Shown here piece by piece: positions 42,316-52,325 of a stretch of 64,000 bases of DNA (the stretch's first letter is position 1; every line of letters begins with the position of its first letter). The notes under the pieces were generated by a model. It worked only from the letters and a program-made list of their open reading frames with translations, was not told the origin of the DNA and ran no database searches. The translations under genes were made by a program, and so were the position numbers. Source of the stretch: Massilia sp. PDC64 (GTDB lineage: Bacteria; Pseudomonadota; Gammaproteobacteria; Burkholderiales; Burkholderiaceae_D); NCBI RefSeq assembly GCF_900101265.1, contig NZ_FMZS01000009.1, forward strand, positions 310,001 through 374,000, given 5' to 3'.

Positions 42316-42344
42316 GCAGGGACGATGTCGATAAGCCAGCGTGC

Positions 42345-42350
42345 TATACT
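42345..42350 (+). promoter_or_regulatory. -10 element of czcI
   Basis: TATACT, 9 nt before the czcI ATG, implying a leader of about 3 nt. No good -35 is found at 16-18 bp, so activation by a regulator such as CzcR is likely; no czcRS gene is in the window. Confidence 0.4.
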
Positions 42351-42359
42351 TTTCCAATC

Positions 42360-42722
42360 ATGGTCCGTCGATTCCTCTACGTCTTCATCGCAGTATTTGC
42401 TTTCCAGTTCAGCTGGAACGCATTGGCTGCGTATTGCACGCATGAGACGGGCCGTGCGGCGATGCACTTCGGACATCACGAGCATCACTCGACCGCGGAC
42501 GAATTGTCGGTAGCTGCAAAAGACAAGCAGACAACAACGAAGAAACTGGTACACGATGCGCATTGCTGCTCCGGTACCCATCTTTCGATTGCCGCGCCCG
42601 ATCTGCTCGAGGTGCCGAATATCCTCAAGAGCGCGGAAACGCTTACCTCCGAGCCAATTCTCGCTCCAGATTCCGCCTTCCTCACACCTCCAGAACGCCC
42701 CCAGTGGACCAGTCGCGCCTGA
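42360..42722 (+). CDS. czcI: CzcI-like periplasmic regulatory/metal-binding protein
   Basis: 120 aa from ATG 42360. Signal MVRRFLYVFIAVFAFQFSW...A, then YCTHETGRAAMHFGHHEHH, typical of CzcI, and the ending PPERPQWTSRA. CzcI precedes czcCBA in Cupriavidus and is thought to influence expression of the pump. It stands 112 nt before czcC. Little or no leader mRNA is predicted. Confidence 0.8.
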   Translation: MVRRFLYVFIAVFAFQFSWNALAAYCTHETGRAAMHFGHHEHHSTADELSVAAKDKQTTTKKLVHDAHCCSGTHLSIAAPDLLEVPNILKSAETLTSEPILAPDSAFLTPPERPQWTSRA

Positions 42723-42833
42723 TACCGCGGCTGCCCCTGACTACGTCTTTTAATAACGCGTAAGCCACGCCCCCTCGAGGGTCGTGCACGGGCTGCCACG
42801 GACTATTTCCATCAATAGTCTTTGGAGTCATTC

Positions 42834-44117
42834 ATGCAATCCAGGCACTTTGTGCTGGGGACGGCGGTTTTGCTGCTGCATACCGCGTTCCCGGCTGCCC
42901 ATGCTTTTGGGCAGCAAATATCATCGGTTCCGCCAAGCGCGGACTTGGCTCAACCGGGCGCGCCGGCCCAGCCCCTGACGCTCGAACAGGCCATCGAACT
43001 GGCCCTGGCCGCCAACCCGGCATTGCGCTCGGCCACACGTTCGGTCGCTATCGCCGACGGCGCAATTCAGCAGGCGGGTACCCGTCCGAATCCCGAGTTG
43101 TCGGTCCTGACGGAGGGAACCGACCGGAATACGCGAACCGAAACGGCCCAGGTCAGCCAGGTGATCGAACTAGGCGGCAAGCGCGCCGCGCGAATCGCCG
43201 CCGCCGAGCAGGAGCGCAAGCTTGCGCTCGACGACGTGAGCGTCAAGCGTGCGGACCTGCGTGCCGACGTGATCACGGCTTACATGGAAGCGTTGACGGC
43301 GCAGGAACGGGTCGGCCTTTCCGAGGCTTCCGTGGATCTCGCGCACAAGTCCACCGACGTCACGGGCCGGCGCGTCACGGCCGGGAAGCTTTCTCCGGTC
43401 GAACTCACCCGTTCGAAGGTCGCTGAAGCCGCGGCCGCACTCGAACTGACACAGGCGAATGCCGATCTGGCGCTCGCCAAGCGCCGGCTCGCCTCGCTGT
43501 GGGCAAGCACACGGCCGCTCGAACGCCCCCTGCAAACGCCCGATGCCGCTTTTGCCCGGCTGCCGGCATGGGATGAGCTGGCGGGGCGGCTCGACGGTGC
43601 GCCGCAACTGCGCCGGGCCCAGTCCGCGGTCGCCGGGCGCGATGCCCAGGTCGCGCTCGAACGTGCGCAGCGGATACCGGATGTGACCGTGACGCTGGGC
43701 TCCCAGCGCGAACGCGACCCTGGCCGCACCCAGGCCGTGGTCGGCCTGTCCGTGCCGCTTCCATTGTTCAACCGCAACCAGGGCAACATGCTTTCCGCTC
43801 TGCGCCGTGCCGACCAGGCACGCGACGACCTCGAGACCGAGCGCCTGCGCCTGACCCAGGTCCTGGCCGACGCTTACCAGCGCGCCGACGTGGCAACGCG
43901 GCAGATGACGGCCTTGCACAACCAGGTGCTTCCGGCCGCCCAGAGCGCCTACGACGCCGCGGTGACCGGCTTCGAGCTGGGCAAGTTCGGTTTCACGGAC
44001 GTGCTCGACGCCCAACGCACCCTTTTCCAGACCAGGACGCAGTATCTGCGCGCGCTGGCCGACCAATACCGTTCGATCGCGGATATCCAGCGCTATGTCC
44101 CGGAGAAATTTCAATGA
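42834..44117 (+). CDS. czcC: CzcC, outer-membrane channel of Co/Zn/Cd efflux (first set)
   Basis: 427 aa from ATG 42834 with GGAG upstream. Signal peptide ending HAFGQQ, then the OEP fold with PLTLEQAIELALAANPALR and the CzcC-type segment QVSQVIELGGKRAARI. TolC-family exit duct for CzcBA. It overlaps czcB by 4 nt. Confidence 0.93.
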   Translation: MQSRHFVLGTAVLLLHTAFPAAHAFGQQISSVPPSADLAQPGAPAQPLTLEQAIELALAANPALRSATRSVAIADGAIQQAGTRPNPELSVLTEGTDRNTRTETAQVSQVIELGGKRAARIAAAEQERKLALDDVSVKRADLRADVITAYMEALTAQERVGLSEASVDLAHKSTDVTGRRVTAGKLSPVELTRSKVAEAAAALELTQANADLALAKRRLASLWASTRPLERPLQTPDAAFARLPAWDELAGRLDGAPQLRRAQSAVAGRDAQVALERAQRIPDVTVTLGSQRERDPGRTQAVVGLSVPLPLFNRNQGNMLSALRRADQARDDLETERLRLTQVLADAYQRADVATRQMTALHNQVLPAAQSAYDAAVTGFELGKFGFTDVLDAQRTLFQTRTQYLRALADQYRSIADIQRYVPEKFQ

Positions 44118-45319
44118 AGTCCATCAATCAAAACAAATCCTGGAAATCCGTGGCGGCGATCGTCACGGTCGGCCTCGTGCTTGGCGCAGCCATCCTGTTC
44201 TGGACGAAGGAACCCGGCCAGGGCAAGCCAGCCGAAGAGCAGGAACACGCGGCCGCGGCGAGTGAAAAAGCCGAGCCGCACGGCGGCGAAGAGGGCCTGG
44301 TTCACTTGTCCGCGCAGCAGATACAGCAGGCTGGCATCACGACGGCTACGGCCGGGGAGGCAACAATCGAAACTTCGGTCCAGCTCCCCGGCGAAGTCCG
44401 CTTCAATGAGGACCGGACCGCGCATATCGTGCCCCGCTTGCCGGGTGTCGCTGAGTCGGTTTCCGCTAATCTTGGCCAGACAGTGAAGAAAGGCCAGGTC
44501 CTTGCGGTGATCGCCAGTCCGGAATTGGCCGAGCTGCGCAGTGCGCTGGGCGCTGCCAGGACGAAAGAAGACCTCGCCCGAGTGACCTACGAGCGCGAAA
44601 GGAAGCTTTGGCAGGATAAGATCTCCGCCGAGCAGGACTACCTGCAGGCCCGGCAGGCCTGGGAAGAGGCGAAGATCGCAACGCGCACTGCACAGTCGAA
44701 ACTCACCGCCCTGGGCGTCACGCCCGGCAACGGAGCACTTAACCGCTATGAGCTGCGTGCTCCGTTCGACGGCGTTATCGTGGAAAAGCACATCAGCCTG
44801 GGCGAGGCTGTCAAGGAAGATGCGAACGTTTTCCTGCTGTCGGACCTGTCGCGGGTCTGGGTCGACGTCGTCGTCACGCCCAAGGACCTGGGCGTCGTCC
44901 GCGTCGGCGAAACCGCAACCGTGAAGGCGGCGGCGGCCGACCTGAGCGCTACCGGCAAGGTCAGCTACGTCGGCGCTCTCGTCGGCGAGCAGACGCGTTC
45001 CGCGACCGCACGTGTCGAACTCGTGAATCCTTCGCTGGCCTGGCGTCCTGGCCTGTTCGTGAATGTATCGCTGGTACAAGGGTCGAAACGTGCCGCGGTT
45101 GCCGTCCGGAGCGATGCCCTGCAGACCATCGAGGAAAAGCCGGTCGTCTTCGTCAAGGTGCCGGCAGGTTTCAAGGCCCACCCTGTCACCGTCGGCGCCA
45201 GTGACACCCGCCATGTCGAGATCCTGCAAGGACTGACCTCGGGCGCCACGTATGCGAGCGGAGGCAGCTTCGTCCTCAAGGCCGAGCTGGGCAAGGGTAG
45301 CGCCGAGCATGAAGATTGA
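44114..45319 (+). CDS. czcB: CzcB, periplasmic adaptor of Co/Zn/Cd efflux (first set)
   Basis: 401 aa membrane-fusion protein. An N-terminal anchor is followed by an acidic/His linker (EEQEHAAAASEKAEPHGGEE), then lipoyl and alpha-hairpin regions (WQDKISAEQDYLQARQAWEE) and a beta-barrel domain. It bridges CzcA and CzcC. ATGA overlap with czcC; czcA begins 11 nt after its stop. Confidence 0.93.
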   Translation: MKSINQNKSWKSVAAIVTVGLVLGAAILFWTKEPGQGKPAEEQEHAAAASEKAEPHGGEEGLVHLSAQQIQQAGITTATAGEATIETSVQLPGEVRFNEDRTAHIVPRLPGVAESVSANLGQTVKKGQVLAVIASPELAELRSALGAARTKEDLARVTYERERKLWQDKISAEQDYLQARQAWEEAKIATRTAQSKLTALGVTPGNGALNRYELRAPFDGVIVEKHISLGEAVKEDANVFLLSDLSRVWVDVVVTPKDLGVVRVGETATVKAAAADLSATGKVSYVGALVGEQTRSATARVELVNPSLAWRPGLFVNVSLVQGSKRAAVAVRSDALQTIEEKPVVFVKVPAGFKAHPVTVGASDTRHVEILQGLTSGATYASGGSFVLKAELGKGSAEHED

Positions 45320-45330
45320 AGGGGGCAGCC

Positions 45331-48300
45331 ATGTTTGAGCGCATCATCCGTTTTGCCATCGGCCACCGATGGATCGTCATGCTCGCCGTTTTCGCGATGG
45401 CGGCCATCGGCGTCTACAACTACCAGCGCCTGCCGATCGACGCTGTCCCGGACATCACCAACGTCCAGGTCCAGGTCAACACGTCGGCCGAGGGTTACTC
45501 GCCGCTCGAGGTGGAACAGCGCGTGACCTATCCGATCGAGACCGTCATGGCCGGCCTGCCAGGCCTGGAGCAGACCCGTTCGCTGTCGCGCTACGGCCTG
45601 TCGCAGGTGACCGTCATCTTCAAGGATGGTACCGACATCTACTTTGCCCGCCAGCTCGTCAACCAGCGCATCCAGGAAGCCCGAGAAAACCTGCCCGTGG
45701 GTGTAACCCCGACTATGGGGCCGATCTCGACTGGCCTGGGTGAAATCTACCTGTGGACCGTCGAGAGCGAACCGGGCGCGAAGAAGGCGGACGGTACGCC
45801 ATACACACCGGCCGACTTGCGCGAGGTCCAGGACTGGGTCATCAAGCCGCAGTTGCGGCTGGTAGCAGGCGTCACCGAGATCAACTCCATTGGCGGCTTC
45901 GCGAAGGAATATCACGTTACGCCCGATCCCGCCAAGCTCAGTTCCTACGGCCTGACCCTGGGCACGGTGGTCGAAGCCATCGAACGCAACAACGGCAACG
46001 TCGGCGCCGGCTATGTCGAACGCCGCGGTGAACAATTCCTGATCCGGGCGCCGGGCCAGGTCCGGTCGCTGGACGACATCCGCAACACCATCGTCAGCAA
46101 CGTGCGCGGCGTGCCGATCCGCGTGCGCGATGTCGCGGCGGTCGGCCTCGGCAAAGAACTGCGTACTGGCGCGGCGACGGAGAACGGCAAGGAAGTCGTG
46201 CTCGGCACAGTGTTCATGTTGATCGGCGCAAACAGCCGCACGGTGGCGCAGGCCGTATCCGACAAGATGGTAGAGATTAACAAGACCTTGCCGGCGGGCG
46301 TGAAGGCCGTACCGGTGTACGACCGAACGGTCCTGGTCGACAAGGCGATCGCCACGGTAAAGAAGAATCTGCTGGAGGGCGCGGCGCTTGTCATCGTCAT
46401 CCTGTTCCTTTTCCTCGGTAATATCCGGGCCGCCATCATCACGGCGCTGGTCATTCCCCTGTCGATGCTGTTCACGTTCTCGGGCATGGTGTCGTACAAA
46501 ATCAGTGCCAACCTGATGAGCCTTGGCGCACTGGACTTCGGCATCATCATCGACGGCGCGGTCGTGATCGTGGAGAACTGCGTGCGCCGCCTGGCGCATG
46601 CGCAGGAACACCACCGCCGCGAGCTGACCTTGCAGGAGCGCTTCCATGAAGTGTTCGAAGCCGCCCGCGAGGCACGCCGCCCGCTGCTGTTCGGCCAGCT
46701 GATCATCATGGTCGTGTACCTGCCGATCTTCGCGCTGGCCGGCGTGGAAGGGAAGATGTTCCACCCGATGGCCTTCGCCGTGGTATTGGCACTGATCGGC
46801 GCGATGATCCTGTCGATGACCTTCGTGCCGGCCGCTGTCGCGCTGTTCATTGGCAAGCGCGTCGCCGAGAAGGAGAACAGGTTGATGACGCTCGCGAAGC
46901 GCGCGTATGAGCCGATGCTGGCCAGGGTGCTCGGCAATGCGCCGGTGGTGATGGCGGCAAGCATCGTCCTCGTTGTCCTGTCCGGACTGCTGGCCTCGCG
47001 CCTCGGCAGCGAATTCATCCCGAGCCTGAACGAAGGCGACGTCGCGATCCAGGCACTGCGCATCCCGGCCACGAGCCTGTCCGAATCGCTGGAGATGCAG
47101 AAGAAAATCGAAAGCGGCCTGAAGGCGAAGTTCCCGGAAATCGACCGCGTATTCGCCCGCACGGGCACGGCCGAGGTGGCGTCGGACCCGATGCCGCAGA
47201 ATATTTCTGACGGCTACATCATGCTCAAGCCCGAAGCCTCATGGCCCAAGCCGAAGAAGAGCCACGCGGAACTGGTCGCAGCGATCCAGAAGGAAGCGGA
47301 GAAATACCCCGGCAACGCCTACGAGTTTTCGCAGCCGATCCAGCTGCGCTTCAATGAGCTGATTTCGGGTGTACGCAGCGATGTGGCCGTCAAGGTCTAT
47401 GGCGACGACATGGACGTGCTCGCGAAGACTGGCCAGGAGATCGCCGCAGTTCTGGAGAAGGTCCCCGGCGCTTCCGAGGTCAAGGTCGAGCAGACGGGCG
47501 GCCTGCCGATGCTGTCGGTGAACATCGACCGCGAGAAGACCGCCCGCTACGGTCTCAATATCGCGGACGTGCAGGCCGCGCTCGCCACGGCGACCGGCGG
47601 ACGCGAAGCTGGCACCATGTTCGAGGGCGACCGCCGGTTCCCGATTGTCGTGCGCCTCCCGGAAGAGCTCCGCAGCGACGTCGATGCGCTGCGGCGCCTG
47701 CCGATCCCGCTGCCCGCAGGCGAGAATAACAGAGCATCGTACGTCCCACTTGGCGAAGTGGCCGAGCTGTCCTTTGCTCCTGGCCCGAACCAGGTCAGCC
47801 GCGAGAACGGCAAGCGCCGTATCGTCGTCAGCGCCAACGTGCGCGGCCGCGATGTCGGCAGCTTTGTGCCCGAGGCGGAAGCGGCGATCGCGCGGTCCGT
47901 CAAGATCCCGGCCAGCTATTGGACCAGCTGGGGCGGCACTTTCGAACAGCTGCAATCGGCGACGCAGCGCCTGAAGGCGGTGGTCCCGCTGGCATTGTTC
48001 CTCGTGCTGACCCTGCTGTTCGTCATGTTCGGCAACCTCAAGGACGGGCTGCTGGTGTTCACCGGCATTCCGTTCGCGCTGACCGGCGGCATCGTCGCGC
48101 TGTCGCTGCGCGGCATTCCCTTGTCGATCACGGCCGCGGTCGGGTTCATCGCCTTGTCCGGGGTCGCCGTGCTGAACGGCCTGGTGATGATTTCATACAT
48201 TCGCTCCCTGAGGGAGAACGGCATGCCGTTGGATGAAGCCATCGTTCAGGGCGCCTTAACCCGTTTGCGCCCGGTCCTGATGACGGCGCTGGTGGCCTCG

Positions 48301-48495
48301 CTCGGCTTCGTGCCGATGGCGCTGGCCACGGGCACCGGCGCGGAGGTGCAGCGGCCGCTCGCGACTGTCGTCATCGGCGGCATCCTGTCTTCGACGGCGT
48401 TGACCTTGCTGGTGTTACCGTTGCTGTATCGCTTGGTGCACCGTAAGGATGCCGAAGAGGTGGACGTAGGTGTCCCCGCTGTGACGGCGCATTGA
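45331..48495 (+). CDS. czcA: CzcA, RND pump for Co/Zn/Cd (first set)
   Basis: 1054 aa from ATG 45331, with GAAGGGGG upstream. RND transporter with the fourth-helix motif DFGIIIDGAVVIVEN of the HME1 (Zn/Co/Cd) group and RLPIDAVPDITNVQVQ near the start. Proton-driven export of divalent cations through CzcBC. Last gene of the czcICBA unit before the small protein at 48513. Confidence 0.96.
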   Translation: MFERIIRFAIGHRWIVMLAVFAMAAIGVYNYQRLPIDAVPDITNVQVQVNTSAEGYSPLEVEQRVTYPIETVMAGLPGLEQTRSLSRYGLSQVTVIFKDGTDIYFARQLVNQRIQEARENLPVGVTPTMGPISTGLGEIYLWTVESEPGAKKADGTPYTPADLREVQDWVIKPQLRLVAGVTEINSIGGFAKEYHVTPDPAKLSSYGLTLGTVVEAIERNNGNVGAGYVERRGEQFLIRAPGQVRSLDDIRNTIVSNVRGVPIRVRDVAAVGLGKELRTGAATENGKEVVLGTVFMLIGANSRTVAQAVSDKMVEINKTLPAGVKAVPVYDRTVLVDKAIATVKKNLLEGAALVIVILFLFLGNIRAAIITALVIPLSMLFTFSGMVSYKISANLMSLGALDFGIIIDGAVVIVENCVRRLAHAQEHHRRELTLQERFHEVFEAAREARRPLLFGQLIIMVVYLPIFALAGVEGKMFHPMAFAVVLALIGAMILSMTFVPAAVALFIGKRVAEKENRLMTLAKRAYEPMLARVLGNAPVVMAASIVLVVLSGLLASRLGSEFIPSLNEGDVAIQALRIPATSLSESLEMQKKIESGLKAKFPEIDRVFARTGTAEVASDPMPQNISDGYIMLKPEASWPKPKKSHAELVAAIQKEAEKYPGNAYEFSQPIQLRFNELISGVRSDVAVKVYGDDMDVLAKTGQEIAAVLEKVPGASEVKVEQTGGLPMLSVNIDREKTARYGLNIADVQAALATATGGREAGTMFEGDRRFPIVVRLPEELRSDVDALRRLPIPLPAGENNRASYVPLGEVAELSFAPGPNQVSRENGKRRIVVSANVRGRDVGSFVPEAEAAIARSVKIPASYWTSWGGTFEQLQSATQRLKAVVPLALFLVLTLLFVMFGNLKDGLLVFTGIPFALTGGIVALSLRGIPLSITAAVGFIALSGVAVLNGLVMISYIRSLRENGMPLDEAIVQGALTRLRPVLMTALVASLGFVPMALATGTGAEVQRPLATVVIGGILSSTALTLLVLPLLYRLVHRKDAEEVDVGVPAVTAH

Positions 48496-48512
48496 ATTTA
48501 TAGGACCGATGA

Positions 48513-48761
48513 ATGGAAACCGCTGGGAGTAATTTGCCTTCGGAGGTGCTATGGACTATTTTGGCGACTTCCGTGGCCAGTCTTGTGCTGTTGTTCGTCG
48601 GTCTTTATTTTTCCAGGAAGGCTAACCGCCGGCCGCAAAGAAAGAGGAAGGACAAAGCGCCGGCCGGCAAGCCTGCCGGTCGTGCGAAGGCCAAGCCGAA
48701 GGCACGGCCTCCCGGCGCCAATAAGCAGCAGCTACAGAATTCGGAAAAAATAGTACGCTAA
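48513..48761 (+). CDS. Small single-span membrane protein with basic tail
   Basis: 82 aa. One transmembrane segment (residues about 12-32, LWTILATSVASLVLLFVGLY) then a very basic Lys/Arg/Pro-rich cytoplasmic tail (RRPQRKRKDKAPAGKP). AGGA lies upstream and it follows czcA by 17 nt, so it is likely in the operon. No family recognised. Confidence 0.5.
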   Translation: METAGSNLPSEVLWTILATSVASLVLLFVGLYFSRKANRRPQRKRKDKAPAGKPAGRAKAKPKARPPGANKQQLQNSEKIVR

Positions 48762-49049
48762 GCCATGAAGGGTACCTACGGACCGTCGTCGGCGCCCAAT
48801 AGCTGTCCAGCGATTGGATTCAGAATGCCAAAATCGAGTTTAGGCCGATGATCAGAAGGGTGGCGGGCCCGAAAGCATCTATTTGCCGTTAACGATCAGC
48901 GGCGGAAGCCGATGCGGACCGCGCCTACCTACGGGACGAAAGAGCATTTCTACCCACAATCCGTGGCCTTTGCTTCATCGGCCCGCTACCGTGAACGAAA
49001 TAACCGCATAGGCAATCAAACTAATACTGACATTGTTCGGGGGGATATC
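48762..49049. other. Intergenic region
   Basis: 288 bp between the czc operon end and the cytochrome gene. No dyad, terminator or small gene was recognised with confidence. Confidence 0.35.
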
Positions 49050-49553
49050 ATGGTACCGTCCAACACAAGCAAATTTGTCGTGATTGCTGTCCTGTCGCTG
49101 GCTCAACCCTGCAGTGGACAGCTAGGGATGATGGGGCAATGGCCGGGCTATCGGTGCTGCGGGCCGATGATGGGCCAAGGGCAAGCGATGCAAGGATCGA
49201 TGTACCGTCACCATCTGTACATGATGTACGGCATCGATCCACGTTACCAGGGCAAGGTAAATCCTCTACCTTCGACCCGAGAAAAGCTGGAGGCCGGCAA
49301 GAATCTGTACATCAAGAACTGCGCATCCTGTCACGGCCCCGCTGGGCTGGGTGATGGCGAGGCTGGCAGAAACCTTTCGCCACGTCCCGCGAACATCGCC
49401 GCAATGAGCAAGAGGCCGATGGCTTCTGATGCCTACCTATATTGGACGATTGCCGAAGGCGGACAGCCGATCGGATCGGCGATGCCAACGTTTAAACAAT
49501 CGCTGTCGGAAAGCGAAATCTGGGAAATCATCGGGTATCTACGTACCCTTTGA
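49050..49553 (+). CDS. Exported c-type cytochrome
   Basis: 167 aa from ATG 49050. Signal peptide, Met/Gly/Cys-rich start (LGMMGQWPGYRCCGPMMGQG), then a single-haem cytochrome c with NCASCHGPAGLGDG and a Met axial ligand near SAMPTFKQSLS. Class I monohaem periplasmic cytochrome. The Met/Cys-rich N-terminus may bind metal. It stands alone between two czc operons. Confidence 0.85.
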   Translation: MVPSNTSKFVVIAVLSLAQPCSGQLGMMGQWPGYRCCGPMMGQGQAMQGSMYRHHLYMMYGIDPRYQGKVNPLPSTREKLEAGKNLYIKNCASCHGPAGLGDGEAGRNLSPRPANIAAMSKRPMASDAYLYWTIAEGGQPIGSAMPTFKQSLSESEIWEIIGYLRTL

Positions 49554-49756
49554 GGTCGGGGTGGTGACAATAGCAGTTCGACGTCCGTTCAAGTCCACGG
49601 TCGCGCATCGATGGGTATGCACAGAGTCCCCGCCACTTTCGGTTTCAGAATTGATTTAGAGGTCGCAATCCGTCGCAGGCTGATTCATAAAGGCTGAATC
49701 GAGGCTGGCGAACTGGCCCGTCGCCATTAAATAGCAAGCCATCAACAAATCCGCGC

Positions 49757-49787
49757 TTGACCTTCCAGCTACTTCAACGTTTATAAA
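49757..49787 (+). promoter_or_regulatory. MerR-type promoter of the second czcCBA operon
   Basis: -35 TTGACC (49757-49762), exactly 19-bp spacer, -10 TATAAA (49782-49787). The spacer holds an imperfect dyad centred on AGCTACT (21 bp, 49760-49780). The same core and 15 of 21 positions recur upstream of the cadR-like gene at 56493-56513. This predicts activation by the CadR-like regulator encoded 6.7 kb downstream on the same strand. Confidence 0.8.
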
Positions 49788-49817
49788 GCGGAGATACATA
49801 TATGCAAAAGGTTTTGC

Positions 49818-51092
49818 ATGGCCCTCCGCTATTCACACCTAACCCGCTTCGTCACCATCGCCATCCTGGCTGTTTCGGTCGCACCGATGCGGCCGCTATA
49901 CGCGCAAGTCGCATCGGCACCTGCCGCCGCGCTCACCCTGGGCGATGCGATCGAGCGCGCCTGTGCGGTCGCGCCCGGCATTCGAGGGGCTGAAGCGTCG
50001 GTTGCCGCAGCCAATGCGACGGTAGAGTCATCCGGATTGCTGCCGAACCCTACCGTATCGGTGGAAGCCGAAAACGTTCTCGGCACAGGGCGTTACGCCC
50101 GCTTCGGGGCGAGCGAAATGACCTACTCGGTCTCGATGCCCCTGGAGCTGGGCGGCAAGCGCGCCGCCCGAACCCGCGTCGCCCAGGCCGACCAAGCCAA
50201 CGCGCTGGTCGGTGTCTCCATCGCCAGGGCGGATCTGACCTTGCGCGTCACCCAGGCGTTCATCACGGTCGTCGCCAGCGAGCGCCGCGCCAGGGCGGCG
50301 GCCGAGCGACGTGAACTCGCTGGCCAGGCTGAGCGGGTCGCTCGCCTGCGCGTGGGCGCCGGCAAGGTCTCGCCCATTGACGAACAGAGAGCAACGGCAC
50401 AGCGCATTGGGGCAACAGTGGCCGCAGAGCGCGCCGAACGCGCGGCGAAGGTGGCACAGGCAAACCTGGCGAGGCTGATCGGCGCCACGCCACCGCTGGC
50501 CGCCGTAGCGCCATGGTTCGACGACACCGGCGCCGCGGGCGAGGCTAACGGGGCCGGTACATCCCTGTCATTGGCCGCAGCCGATGCCCATGTGGCTGCG
50601 GCCAGCGCGCGCGTGGACGCTGCGCGGCGCGCACGCATCCCCGACCTGACCGTCAGCGCCGGCGCGCGCCGCTTGAACGAGACGAATGACCACGCAGCGG
50701 TGCTCGCGCTGTCCATTCCGCTTCCGATATTCAATCGTGGCAATGCCGACGTGGCTCGCGCGCGGGCCGAGCTGGACAAGGCCGAGGCCGATCGTAGCGC
50801 CGTCGAATTGGAACTGGCCGAAACCCTCGCGTCCGCCCAAGCGGAAGTCGACAACGCCAGGGCTAGCGCGGTCGCTGCCAATGGACCCGAGCTGGCCGCG
50901 GCCCGGGAGGCGGCGCGCATCGCCCGCATCGGCTACGCTGAGGGCAAGTTTTCACAGCTCGACCTGATCGAGGCCGAGCGCTCGCTGTCGCAAACCCAGG
51001 AGGCCGCTATCGATGCGCTGGCCGCCTTCCATGGTGCGCGCGCCCAACTGGCTCGGCTGCTCGGCCGCCTCGACCCCATCTACAAGGACTGA
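49818..51092 (+). CDS. czcC: CzcC-like outer-membrane channel (second set)
   Basis: 424 aa from ATG 49818. Signal peptide to about residue 30 (ending PLYAQ), OEP repeats with LTLGDAIERACAVAPGIRG and SMPLELGGKRAARTRV. TolC family, partner of the adaptor and pump that follow. It ends 3 nt before czcB. Clearly diverged from the first czcC. Confidence 0.92.
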   Translation: MALRYSHLTRFVTIAILAVSVAPMRPLYAQVASAPAAALTLGDAIERACAVAPGIRGAEASVAAANATVESSGLLPNPTVSVEAENVLGTGRYARFGASEMTYSVSMPLELGGKRAARTRVAQADQANALVGVSIARADLTLRVTQAFITVVASERRARAAAERRELAGQAERVARLRVGAGKVSPIDEQRATAQRIGATVAAERAERAAKVAQANLARLIGATPPLAAVAPWFDDTGAAGEANGAGTSLSLAAADAHVAAASARVDAARRARIPDLTVSAGARRLNETNDHAAVLALSIPLPIFNRGNADVARARAELDKAEADRSAVELELAETLASAQAEVDNARASAVAANGPELAAAREAARIARIGYAEGKFSQLDLIEAERSLSQTQEAAIDALAAFHGARAQLARLLGRLDPIYKD

Positions 51093-51095
51093 CTG

Positions 51096-52289
51096 ATGCC
51101 CAAGTTTTATCGTCCCCTGGTCTGCGCCAGCCTTTTATTGTTAGCCGCATGCACGAAGGGGCCCGAGGCCAGCCATCCGGCGCCGAGCGAACAGCACAAG
51201 GAAGAAAAAGGCGAGGCGGCTGAACAGCACAAGGACGAACAAGGCGAAGCCGCCGAAAAAGGCAAGGCTGACGCCGTTCGCATGTCCAATGCACAGGTCA
51301 CCGCGTCCAGCATCGAAGTCGCGCCCGTGCGCCGGATCTTCGCGGACTCCATCGAAGCGCCGGCGACGATCGAGGCTAGCCCTTCCCGCTCCGAGGTGGT
51401 CGCCGTGTCCGTCGGTGGACGGCTTACAGCGCTCGAACGCAACCTTGGAGAGCCGGTTCAAAAAGGCGACGTCCTCGCCGTTGTCGAAAGCGGCGAAGCG
51501 GCCCAGCTGAAAGCGGATGTGGAAGCCGCGCGACGCGACCTCGACCTCGCGCGCACGACCCTGCAGCGCGAGGAGCGGCTGTACAAGGAGAAGGTCTCGG
51601 CCGAGCAGGATTACATTGCTGCCAAGGTTGCCGCCGCCGACGCGCAGACCCGCCTGCGTCTCGCGGAGCAGCGCCTGGCCGCAGCGGGCGGAAGCGGTGG
51701 CGGTCCCTTGAACCGCTTGTTCGTGCGCTCCCCCATCAAGGGCTACGTGATCGCGCGCCAGGCGGTGCTGGGCAATGTAGTCGCTCCCAACGCCGAACTG
51801 TTCCGCGTCGCTGACCTGTCCGAGGTGTCGGTCGAGCTGGCCCTGTCCCCGGAGGACGCGAGCCGTGTCCAGGTCGGGGCGGCCGTCGACGTTTCCACGC
51901 CAACCCGCAATGGCACCGGCCGCGTCGCCTTCATCTCTCCGGTGATCGATCCGACCACTCGCCAGGTACAGGCTCTGGCGACCTTACCGAATCCGCAAGG
52001 CGTCTGGCGCGTCGGCGACACGGTGCGCGCGTCGGTCCTGCTGAAGCATCCGAAGGGGCAGGCCGCGCTCGCCGTCCCTCAGAGCGCGATCCAGACGGTA
52101 GAGGACAAGCCTTCCGTGTTCGTTCGCACCAATCAAGGCTTTGACGTCAAACCGGTCGTGCTCGGTCCGACCAATGGCAATTACGTCACGGTCGCGTCGG
52201 GCCTGTCGGGCGAAGAGCGCGTGGCAGTTAACAACAGCTACGTCCTGAAAGCGGAGCTGGGCAAAGGTAAGGGTGGCGACAATGATTGA
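51096..52289 (+). CDS. czcB: CzcB-like adaptor lipoprotein (second set)
   Basis: 397 aa membrane-fusion protein with a lipobox (LLLAAC), so it is anchored by lipid rather than by a helix as in the first set. A charged linker has two near-copies of QHKxExGEAAE (residues about 33-53). Alpha-hairpin KEKVSAEQDYIAAKVAAAD and barrel domains follow. Joins CzcA to CzcC. Confidence 0.92.
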   Translation: MPKFYRPLVCASLLLLAACTKGPEASHPAPSEQHKEEKGEAAEQHKDEQGEAAEKGKADAVRMSNAQVTASSIEVAPVRRIFADSIEAPATIEASPSRSEVVAVSVGGRLTALERNLGEPVQKGDVLAVVESGEAAQLKADVEAARRDLDLARTTLQREERLYKEKVSAEQDYIAAKVAAADAQTRLRLAEQRLAAAGGSGGGPLNRLFVRSPIKGYVIARQAVLGNVVAPNAELFRVADLSEVSVELALSPEDASRVQVGAAVDVSTPTRNGTGRVAFISPVIDPTTRQVQALATLPNPQGVWRVGDTVRASVLLKHPKGQAALAVPQSAIQTVEDKPSVFVRTNQGFDVKPVVLGPTNGNYVTVASGLSGEERVAVNNSYVLKAELGKGKGGDND

Positions 52290-52325
52290 CCCGACCCTGC
52301 CATGTTCCCGGGGAGCGGACCCGAC

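Noticed and set aside
44965..46764. 599-codon minus-strand open frame across czcB and czcA
   Set aside because: Antisense shadow spanning two real overlapping genes; no domain.
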